A stretch of DNA of 64,000 nt from Spirochaetia bacterium (GTDB taxonomy: Bacteria > Spirochaetota > Spirochaetia > Treponematales > Breznakiellaceae). Under the pieces are notes generated by a model, which saw only the letters and a list, made by a program, of their open reading frames with translations, was not told the origin of the DNA and made no database searches. The stretch covers positions 1-64,000 of the forward strand of contig BNUU01000007.1 in the NCBI GenBank assembly GCA_025997595.1. The letters run 5' to 3'. Shown in pieces: positions 15,835-24,092 of the stretch. A program made the translations under genes and the position numbers. How positions within the stretch are numbered: the first letter of the stretch is position 1; each line of letters begins with the position of its first letter.

Positions 15835-18192
15835 TTATAAGGCCCGCAAAAATTCCACGGTCCCCGCCTTATTCCCCCCCGGTCCCACGCAGGAGGGGCA
15901 GCCTGATGTACAGGGACAGCGCTCCGCCGCCGCCTGAATGGAGCGGAAAAGTTCGCCGGTACGCCGGGCCAGGGCTTCCGAGAGGCCGGTGCCGCCGGGG
16001 TATTTGTCGTAGATGTAGAGGGCGGGGATTCCGAAATGGGGGTCCCGGACCCGTTCCGCAAGCCCCAGGTCCCGGGGGTCGCAGAGCAAAAAAATCGGGG
16101 CAATACGTTTGATCAGGGTGCCCGCGCCGGAAAGGACCGAGCCGGTTTCTTCCTCGTCCATGGCGGCAAGCACCGCCCCCCCGGCGGTATCCGGCCCAAA
16201 GAGCAGGGCCAGGGCGCGGGTCTGCATCTCCTCCTCCGGAAGGTCGATGTCCCCGTAACCGATGTTTTCCTGGGTGTGGAACCGGATCTTCTTGAACTTG
16301 GCAACCTGGGACCGGACCAGCACATCACCCACCACACCCTTCGCCGCCGCAGTATTACTGTCGCCGCATACAAAAGATTCATCCTCGGACAGCACCTTGA
16401 TGTCGGTTTTCACGAGGCCGTCGGTGTAGTAGTTTACCTCCGCCTCCCGGACCAGACACTTCCGGTTGGCGATGTCCAGGGATTCCACCAGGTACTGAGC
16501 GCCCCGGTGGATGTAGACGGCGTTAACAAAGATAAGCTCCTTGGCGCTGGGCCGATCCATCTCGCCGATGACGGCGTTGCGGCCCCTGGTGACATCGATG
16601 ATCACCACATTGTCCGCCGTGGCGGACCGCAGGCTGATCCCCTCCGCCGGGAATGACCGGTCCGCCCAGTGCCAGCGCCCCGCAGGCGGGGCGTTGGAGT
16701 TGGCTGCGCCAACTCCGGCTTTAACCGATGTATGCCGCACGATCCCCTCTTCCTCAAGATATTCCAGTACATCCCGCGCCCCTTCCCCAAAAGGTCCCAA
16801 TGCCGCCGAAGATGCATCCAGCTCCTCATTGGTAAAGGGCAGTTCAAAGGCGGCGCATTTGATGTGATCGGTTAAAATGTAGGGGTTGTCCGGGTCGAGC
16901 CGGGCCTCTTCGGCGCTCTTGCGGAAGAACCAGTCCGGATCGTTCATGATAAACTGATCCAGCGGGGAGGCGGAGGCCACAAAAACCGACACCGAAGTTC
17001 CCCCCCGCCTGCCCGCCCGGCCGGACTGCTGCCAGAAACTGTTGAAGGAGCCGGGGAAGCCCGCCACCACCGAGGCGTCCAGGCCGCCGATGTCGATGCC
17101 TAATTCCAGGGCGTTGGTGGACACCACCCCCTGTATGCTCCCTTCCCGGAGGCCCCGTTCTATTTCCCGCCGCTCGTTGGGGAGGAGCCCGCCCCGGTAG
17201 GCCTCAACCTTGATGCGGGAATTATCGGTGTAGAGGTTGGCCAAATCTTCGTTCACATAGGCGGCGGCCACTTCGGTCTTGACCCGTGAATGGGCAAAGA
17301 GGATGGTCTTGATCCCCGCCTTGAGGAAGGCCAGCATCCAGCGGCGGCTTTCGGTGACCACGCTGCGGCGGATCCCCTGCACCGCGTCCACCAAAGGCGG
17401 GTTGTAGAGGATGATCCGCTTCTCGCCCCGGGGGGCGCCGTTGTTGTCCACCAGCGCAACTTCCTGCCCAATAAGGGCCTCGGAAAGTTCCTGCGGGTTG
17501 GCAATGGTGGCGGAACAGAGGATGAACCGGGGCCTGGCCCCGTAAAAAGCGGCGATCCGGCGCAGCCGGCGGATCACATCCGCCACATGGCTCCCAAGGA
17601 CACCCCGGTAGGCGTGGGCCTCGTCAATAACAATGTACTTCAAACTGGAAAAAAACTTTATCCACTTGGGATGATTGGGCAGTATCCCCGCATGGAGCAT
17701 GTCGGGATTGGAGATGATGATCCGCCCGGTGTCACGGGCCGCCACCCGCAGGCTCTCCGGGGTGTCCCCGTCATAGGTTGAAACCTTAACCGGCAGTCCC
17801 CCTTCACCGTTTGCAGGACCAACCAGTTCGTTCAACTCAGATTGCTGATCCTGGGATAATGCCTTGGTGGGGAACAGGTAGAGACAGCGGGCCTTTTCAT
17901 CCTTAAGCAGGGCCTGGAGGCAGGGCAGGTTATAGCAGAGCGTCTTCCCCGAAGCGGTGGGGGTTACCACCACCACATTCTTGCCCGCCTGACACTGCTC
18001 CCAGACTTCACCCTGGTGGGTGTAGATCTGTTCGATACCCCGTCGCCGCAGTGCGGCGGCAATCCGCCCGTCCAGGTCTTTGGGGAACGGCGCATAGCGG
18101 CCATCGGTTGCTTCCAGGACCCGTTCATAGACGATATGAGGGGCAAATTCAGGGCTTTTAAGGATTGATTCCAGACCGGCCTGCTGATTCAT
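15835..18192 (-). CDS. mrfA: MrfA/YprA-like DEAD/DEAH-box helicase with C-terminal zinc-cysteine domain
   Basis: About 785 residues. The superfamily 2 helicase core has Walker A in VVTPTASGKTLCYNLP, a DEAH box in VIDEAHAYRGVLGSH, LCSATIANPQE, and motif VI QQSGRAGRRG. The C-terminal DUF1998-like domain ends with clustered cysteines in CPCTSGCPSCVG, which in MrfA bind zinc. The role inferred from the family is nucleotide-excision-independent repair of bulky or crosslinking damage together with MrfB, its downstream partner. The start is ATG 18192; a GTG one codon earlier is also possible and neither has a strong ribosome site. Confidence 0.87.
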   Translation of the reverse strand: MNQQAGLESILKSPEFAPHIVYERVLEATDGRYAPFPKDLDGRIAAALRRRGIEQIYTHQGEVWEQCQAGKNVVVVTPTASGKTLCYNLPCLQALLKDEKARCLYLFPTKALSQDQQSELNELVGPANGEGGLPVKVSTYDGDTPESLRVAARDTGRIIISNPDMLHAGILPNHPKWIKFFSSLKYIVIDEAHAYRGVLGSHVADVIRRLRRIAAFYGARPRFILCSATIANPQELSEALIGQEVALVDNNGAPRGEKRIILYNPPLVDAVQGIRRSVVTESRRWMLAFLKAGIKTILFAHSRVKTEVAAAYVNEDLANLYTDNSRIKVEAYRGGLLPNERREIERGLREGSIQGVVSTNALELGIDIGGLDASVVAGFPGSFNSFWQQSGRAGRRGGTSVSVFVASASPLDQFIMNDPDWFFRKSAEEARLDPDNPYILTDHIKCAAFELPFTNEELDASSAALGPFGEGARDVLEYLEEEGIVRHTSVKAGVGAANSNAPPAGRWHWADRSFPAEGISLRSATADNVVIIDVTRGRNAVIGEMDRPSAKELIFVNAVYIHRGAQYLVESLDIANRKCLVREAEVNYYTDGLVKTDIKVLSEDESFVCGDSNTAAAKGVVGDVLVRSQVAKFKKIRFHTQENIGYGDIDLPEEEMQTRALALLFGPDTAGGAVLAAMDEEETGSVLSGAGTLIKRIAPIFLLCDPRDLGLAERVRDPHFGIPALYIYDKYPGGTGLSEALARRTGELFRSIQAAAERCPCTSGCPSCVGPGGNKAGTVEFLRAL

Positions 18193-18231
18193 CACAAATT
18201 CATCTTACAATTAAGAAAGAACAAAGGTAAA

Positions 18232-18246
18232 GGCATCAAAGATGCC
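18232..18246. other. Perfect short hairpin upstream of mrfA and glgC
   Basis: GGCATC, AAA, GATGCC form a 6-bp stem with a 3-nt loop in the divergent mrfA/glgC gap. There is no T-tract, so it is not a terminator. It may lie in the mrfA leader. No function is assigned. Confidence 0.3.
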
Positions 18247-18325
18247 AGGCGTCAGAGACACCGCAGCCGCCGCGCCAGAGGCGGGCAAAAATTGCCTATG
18301 CAAGTAAAAATTTGAATTTTATCTA

Positions 18326-18354
18326 TCGACAGATTGAAATTTCCCATTTATACT
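18326..18354 (+). promoter_or_regulatory. Predicted glgC promoter
   Basis: TCGACA (18326-18331), 17-bp spacer, TATACT (18349-18354): five of six matches to each consensus box. It is followed by a purine-rich ribosome site (GGAAGAGGAAGGGGG) just before ATG 18403. Confidence 0.55.
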
Positions 18355-18402
18355 AAATAAGGGGTTCTATAATCCAAAAAAGGAAGAGGAAGGGGGTACA
18401 AA

Positions 18403-19677
18403 ATGTCCGAAGTATTATCTATTGTTTTGGGCGGCGGAAAAGGAACCCGGTTGTTTCCTTTAACCCAGGCGCGGGCAAAACCTGCGGTTCCCTTCGGCGG
18501 TAAATTCCGGCTGGTGGATATCCCTATTTCAAACTGTATCAACGCCGGCTTAAAGCAGATCTATATTCTGACCCAGTTCAACTCAGCCTCCCTTCATCTG
18601 CACCTGGCCCAGACCTATATGTTTGACCACTTTACCAATGGTTTCGTAGAGATTCTGGCGGCGGAGCAGACCCCTGAACATTCAGGCTGGTACGAGGGTA
18701 CCGCCGATGCGGTGCGCAAGAATTTCCTGCATTTCAGGACCCAGAACCCCTCCTACTACCTCATCCTCTCCGGGGACCAGCTCTACCGGATGGACCTGGA
18801 GGATCTCCTGGCAAAGCACAAGGCATCCGGGGCGGCCATCACCATTGCGGCCACCACGGTAAAACGGGAAGACGCCAGCCAGCTGGGTATCCTCAAGGTG
18901 GACAAGACCAACCGGATCACCGCGTTTATGGAAAAACCGGGACCAACCAGGGATATCGGCGATTACAGGGTTCCCGCAGAACTGCGGATCGACCAGAATA
19001 CCAAGGAAGACCGCTATCTGGCCTCCATGGGTATCTATGTATTCAACGCCCAGGCCATGGAAGACTGCCTTGCCAATGAACTTTCCGACTTCGGCAAGGA
19101 AATAATTCCTGCAGCCATCAGCAAGCTTAAGGTTAATAGCTATATTTTTGACGGCTATTGGGAAGATATCGGAACCATCAAAAATTTTTACGAGGCCAAT
19201 CTGGAACTGGCCACCCTTACGCCCCGGTTCGATTTTTACGATGAGGATCACCCCATCTATACCCACAGCCGCAGCCTGCCCCCCTCCAAGATGAATTTCA
19301 GCAACATGAACCAGTCCATTGCCGCCGAGGGCTGTATTATCACCAACGCGGCCATTACCAATTCAATCGTCGGGGTACGCTCCGTTATTGAATCCGGTTC
19401 GAGCCTGAACGGCGTGATTTATATGGGCGCCGACTTTTACGAAACCGACGCCCAAAAACAGGCCAACATCGAAGCCCGTATTCCCAATGTGGGGATCGGC
19501 AAAGGGGTCATCGTCAAGGGCGCCATCATCGACAAAAACGCCCGCATCGGCGACGGATGCCGCATCGGCGTGGATGACCTAAGCCGCACCGACGGCAACT
19601 TCGGCCACTACTACATCGTGGACGGCATCATCGTGATCCCGAAGAATACCACCCTGTACCCGGGAACGGTGATATAG
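18403..19677 (+). CDS. glgC: Glucose-1-phosphate adenylyltransferase GlgC
   Basis: A 424-residue ADP-glucose pyrophosphorylase that commits glucose-1-phosphate to glycogen-type storage polymer. The nucleotidyltransferase motif VLGGGKGTRLFPLTQARAKP is at the N-terminus, followed by PISNCINAGLKQIYILTQF and GTADAVRKN. The substrate-site blocks SGDQLYRMD and YWEDIGTIKNFYEANL are present. The C-terminal left-handed beta-helix (hexapeptide-like repeats) covers about residues 300-424 (GVRSVIESGSSLNGVIYMGA, KGVIVKGAIIDKNARIGDGC). Length and domain order are normal. It appears to be a single-gene unit; no glgA or glgB is adjacent. Confidence 0.95.
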   Translation: MSEVLSIVLGGGKGTRLFPLTQARAKPAVPFGGKFRLVDIPISNCINAGLKQIYILTQFNSASLHLHLAQTYMFDHFTNGFVEILAAEQTPEHSGWYEGTADAVRKNFLHFRTQNPSYYLILSGDQLYRMDLEDLLAKHKASGAAITIAATTVKREDASQLGILKVDKTNRITAFMEKPGPTRDIGDYRVPAELRIDQNTKEDRYLASMGIYVFNAQAMEDCLANELSDFGKEIIPAAISKLKVNSYIFDGYWEDIGTIKNFYEANLELATLTPRFDFYDEDHPIYTHSRSLPPSKMNFSNMNQSIAAEGCIITNAAITNSIVGVRSVIESGSSLNGVIYMGADFYETDAQKQANIEARIPNVGIGKGVIVKGAIIDKNARIGDGCRIGVDDLSRTDGNFGHYYIVDGIIVIPKNTTLYPGTVI

Positions 19678-19720
19678 GCCAAGCTTGCTGCTGTTTGTAT
19701 CATGGGGCGTCATTCGGTGA

Positions 19721-19792
19721 TTAACTGGGACAAATCTCTTTTCTTGTAAACAGGTCTTTCTGAACCGTGGGCAGGTACTTTATTTCATACAT
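19721..19792 (-). pseudogene. Truncated RelE/ParE-like toxin remnant
   Basis: A 23-codon reading frame on the minus strand begins MYEIKYLPTVQKDL and stops at 19721. This is the typical N-terminal strand-helix opening of RelE/ParE toxins, which are normally about 90 residues. Its ATG overlaps the stop of the upstream antitoxin-like frame in the usual toxin-antitoxin manner. Beyond the stop I find no continuation of the fold in any frame before glgC ends at 19677, so the body has been lost. Confidence 0.5.
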
Positions 19793-19940
19793 TGCCGGTA
19801 CGGTCTTTTATTCTGCAACGTAAACCGGAAAAAACTTCTTCATGGGACAGACGTTTATCACTGATTCTTGCTTCAGTTTCCGCTTCCAGCAGCTTATCGT
19901 AGATTTCACTTTCAAACTGTTTTTCTTCCCATGCTTCCAT
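19785..19940 (-). CDS. Small antitoxin-like protein of a decayed type II toxin-antitoxin pair
   Basis: A 51-residue frame starting at ATG 19940. It contains EKQFESEIYDKLLEAETEA and then KRLSHEEVFSGLRCRI. The pattern of an acidic helix followed by an S/T-H-E-E-V-x-x-x-LR segment is typical of antitoxins paired with RelE/ParE toxins. It overlaps the toxin stub by 8 nt. A minus-strand promoter is visible just upstream: TTGCCA at 19969-19974, 17-bp spacer, TAATAT at 19946-19951. No ribosome site is evident, so transcription may be close to leaderless. The XRE gene lies 46 bp upstream on the same strand. Confidence 0.55.
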   Translation of the reverse strand: MEAWEEKQFESEIYDKLLEAETEARISDKRLSHEEVFSGLRCRIKDRTGNV

Positions 19941-19945
19941 TCATA

Positions 19946-19974
19946 ATATTAGCATAATTGTGATAAATTGGCAA
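19946..19974 (-). promoter_or_regulatory. Predicted promoter of the antitoxin remnant
   Basis: Read on the minus strand: TTGCCA (19969-19974), exactly 17 bp, TAATAT (19946-19951), 5 bp before ATG 19940. The short leader matches the absence of a visible ribosome site. Confidence 0.4.
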
Positions 19975-19986
19975 GGGGACGTATAA

Positions 19987-20310
19987 CTACCCCTTCCCCC
20001 AGAAATTCTGCTCAAAATCGTTCAATCGGTTTGAAATAACCGCCTCAATATCCGCCGAAATGTCTTTCCGAAGCTTCCGCACCGCCCCAATCTGCATGGG
20101 TTCCATGGAAAACAGCTCCGGGGAATCAATTTCCAGGGCCTGGGCAAGCCGTTCAAGCATCTCAGGCGAGGGGAATTGCCGTTCAGCCTCGATCATACCG
20201 ATATAAGTAGTCGCCGTATCTACCTTTTCCGCCAGTTTGGCTTGGGAAAAGCCGAGGTTTTTCCGGTGTTCCTTTATGTTGGAAGCCAATAAATGCCTCA
20301 GGCTCGTCAT
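19987..20310 (-). CDS. XRE-family helix-turn-helix regulator
   Basis: A 107-residue DNA-binding protein. The Cro/CI-type helix-turn-helix is at residues 9-65: NIKEHRKNLGFSQAKLAEKV, then TTYIGMIEAERQFPSPEML and LAQALEID. The C-terminal 40 residues are helical, basic and acidic mixed, and probably oligomerise. The start is ATG 20310; a TTG one codon upstream is also open. It is divergent from the PD-(D/E)XK nuclease gene across an AT-rich gap containing an inverted repeat. That is the usual layout when such a regulator controls itself and its neighbour. Confidence 0.85.
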   Translation of the reverse strand: MTSLRHLLASNIKEHRKNLGFSQAKLAEKVDTATTYIGMIEAERQFPSPEMLERLAQALEIDSPELFSMEPMQIGAVRKLRKDISADIEAVISNRLNDFEQNFWGKG

Positions 20311-20321
20311 CAAAACCCAAC

Positions 20322-20390
20322 CTTATTAATAATAAAATAAATATATCCACTTAATAAGTATTGACAATTAGTGAATCAATAAGATATAAA
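20322..20390 (+). promoter_or_regulatory. Divergent control region: inverted repeat and promoter between XRE regulator and nuclease
   Basis: CTTATTAA (20322-20329) and TTAATAAG (20351-20358) form an 8-bp inverted repeat with 21 bp between arms. Just after it is a perfect -35 TTGACA (20361-20366), an 18-bp spacer and TATAAA (20385-20390), directed at the nuclease gene. The inverted repeat abuts the -35, so a repressor bound there would block the promoter. The leader then runs about 110 bp to ATG 20507 and contains GGAGATG/CATCTC complementary segments. Confidence 0.5.
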
Positions 20391-20506
20391 TATTTATCAA
20401 TGATTAAATGATTATTGTGATAATCAGCTTCATGGTTGATACCCGTCTGGGGCATGAAGGAGATGTTACCCCGACAGTTCCTCCATCTCTCTCCTAGGAG
20501 ACATAC

Positions 20507-21685
20507 ATGAATGAGCCGTTGTTTGAACAGGAAACGAAGCGTCTTTTGGAGCGCGTTTCAGAGATTGTCAAAGACTTTGAAAAACAAGACAGGGAGACCG
20601 GGGCAAAATATAATATTTTCACCATCGCCGAAGTCAGCGAGAAGGAAGTTATTATATGCCGGGTCATTACGGACCTGCTTAACCCAAAAGGCAGGCATGG
20701 TAAAGGCGATGTATACCTGAACCTTTTTTGGGACATGGTTTCCCCAAAAATCAAAGACCGCCCGGATCTGGATGCAAAAACCGTCAGCGTAACCAGGGAA
20801 TACAGCACCGATGCAAACCGGCGTATCGACATCGTTATTGAAGACAAGAATATTTTTGTGCCCATCGAAGTAAAGATACGGGCCGGCGAGCAGAAGGCGC
20901 AAATCGCCCGTTACGCCGAATACGCGGAACGGAAAAACAAGGGCAGGAAGATTCCGGTCATTTATTTGACCATTGAGGGCAGTGAACCGAAAACAGCGGG
21001 AGGCGCCTATGTGGTCTGTATTTCTTTCAAGGAAGACATTCTTTCCTGGTTAAAGGAATGTTTGTCTCAAAACGAAACGGAGCGCACGCCGCCGGTTCGT
21101 GAAATCATAAAACAGCTTATTAACGCGGTAAAATCTTTCTGCGGATATTTGGAGGATAAAGCAATGGAAAAAATAGCGGAAATAATCACCCAATCGGAGG
21201 AGAGCATCCGCGCCGCTGCGGCGATCAAGGGTGTTCTTGAGAACTCTGACAAAGAGTCATGGGAACTGTTCAAGGGCAGTATTCTTGAGAAGGTCAGGAA
21301 AGAGCGGCCCGAGGCAGTATTATACGACGATGAAGATAGGGACGGGGTCTGGTATGCGATTCGTGTTCCCCTGTTAAGCGGCCAATACGACCTTTATATT
21401 AACTATGATTGGAAAAGTATTGGAATTTGGCTGGGGGGTGATCAAGCAAATTCCGCCATTGAAAAAAAGCTGGCCGTAAAAATATCGGAAATTACCGGCT
21501 GTGATGATGCCAAATGGAAGGACGTTGTTTGGGTAACACAAAAGGCGCGTTATCCGGGCATGGAAGACGTTGAAGACGCCCATTATGGCTACGAGCTGTA
21601 CCGGCAATTTGTCAGGAACCCGGACGTGGCGGCGCAGCAGATTATGTCAATCGTTCAAGCCCTGGAAAATGCAGGGAAGGAATAA
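20507..21685 (+). CDS. PD-(D/E)XK nuclease superfamily protein
   Basis: A 392-residue predicted nuclease. The motif RRIDIVIED (Asp108) followed by PIEVKI (Glu121, Lys123) is the PD-(D/E)XK core. The next block AGEQKAQIARYAEYAE is the conserved helix of the PF14281-type family. The C-terminal half (about residues 200-392) is less recognisable but contains WYAIRVPLLSGQYDLYINY and GIWLGG, which may be a DNA- or ligand-recognition module. ATG 20507 has AGGAG 6 nt upstream. It is divergent from an XRE regulator and 11 bp upstream of the LRR surface protein, so the latter two are probably co-transcribed. A defence role is plausible from context, not shown. Confidence 0.75.
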   Translation: MNEPLFEQETKRLLERVSEIVKDFEKQDRETGAKYNIFTIAEVSEKEVIICRVITDLLNPKGRHGKGDVYLNLFWDMVSPKIKDRPDLDAKTVSVTREYSTDANRRIDIVIEDKNIFVPIEVKIRAGEQKAQIARYAEYAERKNKGRKIPVIYLTIEGSEPKTAGGAYVVCISFKEDILSWLKECLSQNETERTPPVREIIKQLINAVKSFCGYLEDKAMEKIAEIITQSEESIRAAAAIKGVLENSDKESWELFKGSILEKVRKERPEAVLYDDEDRDGVWYAIRVPLLSGQYDLYINYDWKSIGIWLGGDQANSAIEKKLAVKISEITGCDDAKWKDVVWVTQKARYPGMEDVEDAHYGYELYRQFVRNPDVAAQQIMSIVQALENAGKE

Positions 21686-21696
21686 GGAGGTTCGGT

Positions 21697-23649
21697 ATGA
21701 AGAAGTTTTTTATTTTCGGTGCGCTGTTCGTTTTGGGAACGGCGCTTTTTGCCCAGAGCGCGGAGAGCGACTTTACGGTTACCGCCAACAATGACGGCAC
21801 TGTCACCATCACCAAGTACGAAGGCTGGGACAGCACGGTAACGATTCCCGCGACAATCGGCGGAAAGGCGGTTACCGCAATCGGGACCGGCGCATTTGCG
21901 AAACAAGAAAACCTGAGCAGTGTAACTATTCCCGACAGCGTTACAACCATCGGGAGCATGGCGTTTGCGAGCAATAAACTCACCACGGTTACCTTTGGTA
22001 AGGGGCTGGTGTCCATCGGGGACTATGCTTTCAGTAACAACAGCCTTACGAACCTTACCTTGCCCGATACAATAAAGTCTATCGGTGAGGGGGCATTTTC
22101 CCATAACCTCCTGGCAAGGATTACGATTCCCGGCTTTAACACGTACATCGGCACATTCGCCTTTGCCCGGAACAAGCAACTGACCAGCGTTACCCTGGGT
22201 TCGTTTTTTACCTTTGCTAACGGCAATGAAAACTATGGATCGATTTTATTTACTTCATTTATTGAAGATGATAGCGACCATTCAAGAGTCGGGAAGACTG
22301 ACGACATAGGAGAGCGCGGGAAAAACCTGTTTTGGGACTACGTGTGCAATGACCGGAAAGCGGGGGACTATACTCCTGACCTAAAGTACCGTGCCCCCAA
22401 GAAGGACGGGGATTTTGAGTATATTGAAACAAGGTATGGCGCGGTGCTCACCAAGTACAGCGGCACAGCGGTAGCCATACAGATACCGGAAAAGGCGGGC
22501 AGTCTGACCGTGAAATACCTGCACACCAGCATATTCAAAAACAAACGTGTGGAGCGCGTACGCATCCCGAACAGTGTAACATCTATCGGGGATAGATCCT
22601 TTTACGAGAAAGACTTGACCAGCGTGACCATACCGGACAGCGTAACGTATATTGGAGATGGAGCCTTTGCATCGGAATATGGGGGCAATGTAAAACTGAC
22701 GAGCGTAACTTTAGGGAAAAACCTTGTTATCATCCGCCCTTCGGCGTTTAATAAACAAAAGCTGACGAGCGTGATCATACCGGATAACGTTACATCCATC
22801 GGAGACAATGTGTTTTCCGACAACAAACTGACCAACGTGGTCATTCCGAACAGTATTACATACATCGGAGACGGCGCGTTTTCCGGCAATGAACTGACCA
22901 ACGTGGCCATTCCGAACAGTGTTACATACATCGGAGACGGCGCGTTTTCCGGCAACAAACTGACGAGCGTGGTCATTCCGGACAGCGTTACATACATCGG
23001 GCGCGCGTTTGGTAGCAACGCTTTAACAAGTTTAACTATCGGTAAAGGTATCAAAACTATCAGCAATGGAATGTTTTCGCGAAATAATGACTATGGAGCT
23101 TTAGCGAGCGTTGTTATACCAAACAGCGTTACGTCCATCGGAGACAATGCGTTTTACGGCAACGAACTGACCAGTGTTGTTATACCGAACAGCGTTACAT
23201 CCATCGGATACAATGCGTTTGAGGACAACGAACTGACCAGTGTTGTTATACCGGACAGCGTTACATCCATCGGAGACCGTGCGTTTAAGGAAAACAAACT
23301 GACCAACGTGGTCATTCCGAACAGTGTTACATCCATTGGGAACAAAACGTTTGCGGACAACTACGGCCTGACGAGCGTGGTTATTTCAAACAATGTTACG
23401 TCCATCGGCGATGGAGCGTTTGAGAACCACAAACTGACGAGCGTTGTTATACCGGACAGCGTTACATCCATCGGGAAGAGCGCTTTTTCGGGCAGAGATA
23501 CCTTGACAAGCGTTACCATTGGCAGTGGCGTTTCATTAGGTTCTTTCGCTCTCCCATGCGAAGACGCCTACAACGAGAACGGTAAAAAGGCGGGGGTGTA
23601 TACACGAAACGACAGAGGTAGCTACGAGTGGACGTACGCCGAGCGGTAG
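21697..23649 (+). CDS. BspA-like leucine-rich-repeat secreted/surface protein
   Basis: A 650-residue exported protein. The signal peptide is KKFFIFGALFVLGTALFAQS. The mature protein is built from 23-residue LRR_5/TpLRR repeats of the form LTSVVIPDSVTSIGDxAFxxN. There are about six repeats at residues 45-180, a non-repeat insert at about 180-275, then about fifteen further repeats. Such proteins in Treponema and Bacteroidota bind host or bacterial surfaces or matrix. The C-terminal segment (GVYTRNDRGSYEWTYAER) resembles the terminal strand seen after these arrays. A strong AAGGAGG precedes ATG 21697. Several adjacent repeats are nearly identical in DNA, suggesting recent duplication. Confidence 0.85.
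   Translation: MKKFFIFGALFVLGTALFAQSAESDFTVTANNDGTVTITKYEGWDSTVTIPATIGGKAVTAIGTGAFAKQENLSSVTIPDSVTTIGSMAFASNKLTTVTFGKGLVSIGDYAFSNNSLTNLTLPDTIKSIGEGAFSHNLLARITIPGFNTYIGTFAFARNKQLTSVTLGSFFTFANGNENYGSILFTSFIEDDSDHSRVGKTDDIGERGKNLFWDYVCNDRKAGDYTPDLKYRAPKKDGDFEYIETRYGAVLTKYSGTAVAIQIPEKAGSLTVKYLHTSIFKNKRVERVRIPNSVTSIGDRSFYEKDLTSVTIPDSVTYIGDGAFASEYGGNVKLTSVTLGKNLVIIRPSAFNKQKLTSVIIPDNVTSIGDNVFSDNKLTNVVIPNSITYIGDGAFSGNELTNVAIPNSVTYIGDGAFSGNKLTSVVIPDSVTYIGRAFGSNALTSLTIGKGIKTISNGMFSRNNDYGALASVVIPNSVTSIGDNAFYGNELTSVVIPNSVTSIGYNAFEDNELTSVVIPDSVTSIGDRAFKENKLTNVVIPNSVTSIGNKTFADNYGLTSVVISNNVTSIGDGAFENHKLTSVVIPDSVTSIGKSAFSGRDTLTSVTIGSGVSLGSFALPCEDAYNENGKKAGVYTRNDRGSYEWTYAER
22560..23480 (+). repeat. Tandem 69-bp coding repeats of the LRR protein
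   Basis: Units of 69 bp (23 codons) recur with blocks such as CATTCCGAACAGTGTTACAT and CATCGGAGACGGCGCGTTTT. Two consecutive units around 22840-22980 differ at only a few bases. High DNA-level identity makes copy-number change by recombination or slippage likely. Confidence 0.75.
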
Positions 23650-23784
23650 CAAGAGGACGAGTGTGGGCGTCGGGACCCGCGCAAACACGTCCAACCTAGC
23701 GCGTATGGCGAGCATTGCTCGTGGCGCTGGAGGGCTGGAGATGTATAGAAGATCTCTCATTTTTGAAAGATAAGGAGAAATAGA

Positions 23785-24033
23785 ATGAAAATGGACGAGA
23801 TTTTTGAAAAAGTAGTAGCCCTTGCGGCTAAAAAGTTTGGGGTGAATAAAAGTGACACTTCAAAAAATACATCCTTTTGTGTTTTTGGATGTGATGGGGA
23901 AAATAAGAACGAGTTTATCGTCCATGATGTTGGAGCTGATTTTGATCTCAACATATCTACCGACGAGGCGTGGGATATTAGCACAATTGGCAGTCTTTGC
24001 GAGGTAATTAAATCTAAGCAATATCAATTCTGA
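23785..24033 (+). CDS. Small acyl-carrier-protein-like (DUF1493-like) protein without the phosphopantetheine serine
   Basis: An 82-residue acidic protein. It begins KMDEIFEKVVALAAKKFGVN, followed by TSFCVFGCDGENKNEFI and ends ISTIGSLCEVIKSK. Length and helix spacing follow acyl carrier proteins, but the D-S-L motif is replaced by C-D-G-E, so no phosphopantetheine could be attached at the usual place. DUF1493-type carrier-like proteins have a similar D-G-D/E segment. ATG 23785 has AAGGAG 10 nt upstream. Its function is unknown. It follows the LRR gene after 135 bp and is markedly AT-richer than the surrounding chromosome. Confidence 0.5.
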   Translation: MKMDEIFEKVVALAAKKFGVNKSDTSKNTSFCVFGCDGENKNEFIVHDVGADFDLNISTDEAWDISTIGSLCEVIKSKQYQF

Positions 24034-24092
24034 GCAATCACCGAGGATTGGGTATGTACGATCGGACTTAAAACTATTAAACGGAGGCTATT

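Noticed and set aside
22602-23066. Long minus-strand frames in the LRR gene
   Set aside because: These are shadows of the 69-bp repeats, and their peptides repeat in step with the plus-strand array.
22560-23480. CRISPR-like array
   Set aside because: The periodicity is 69 bp within an open LRR coding frame, without unique spacers.
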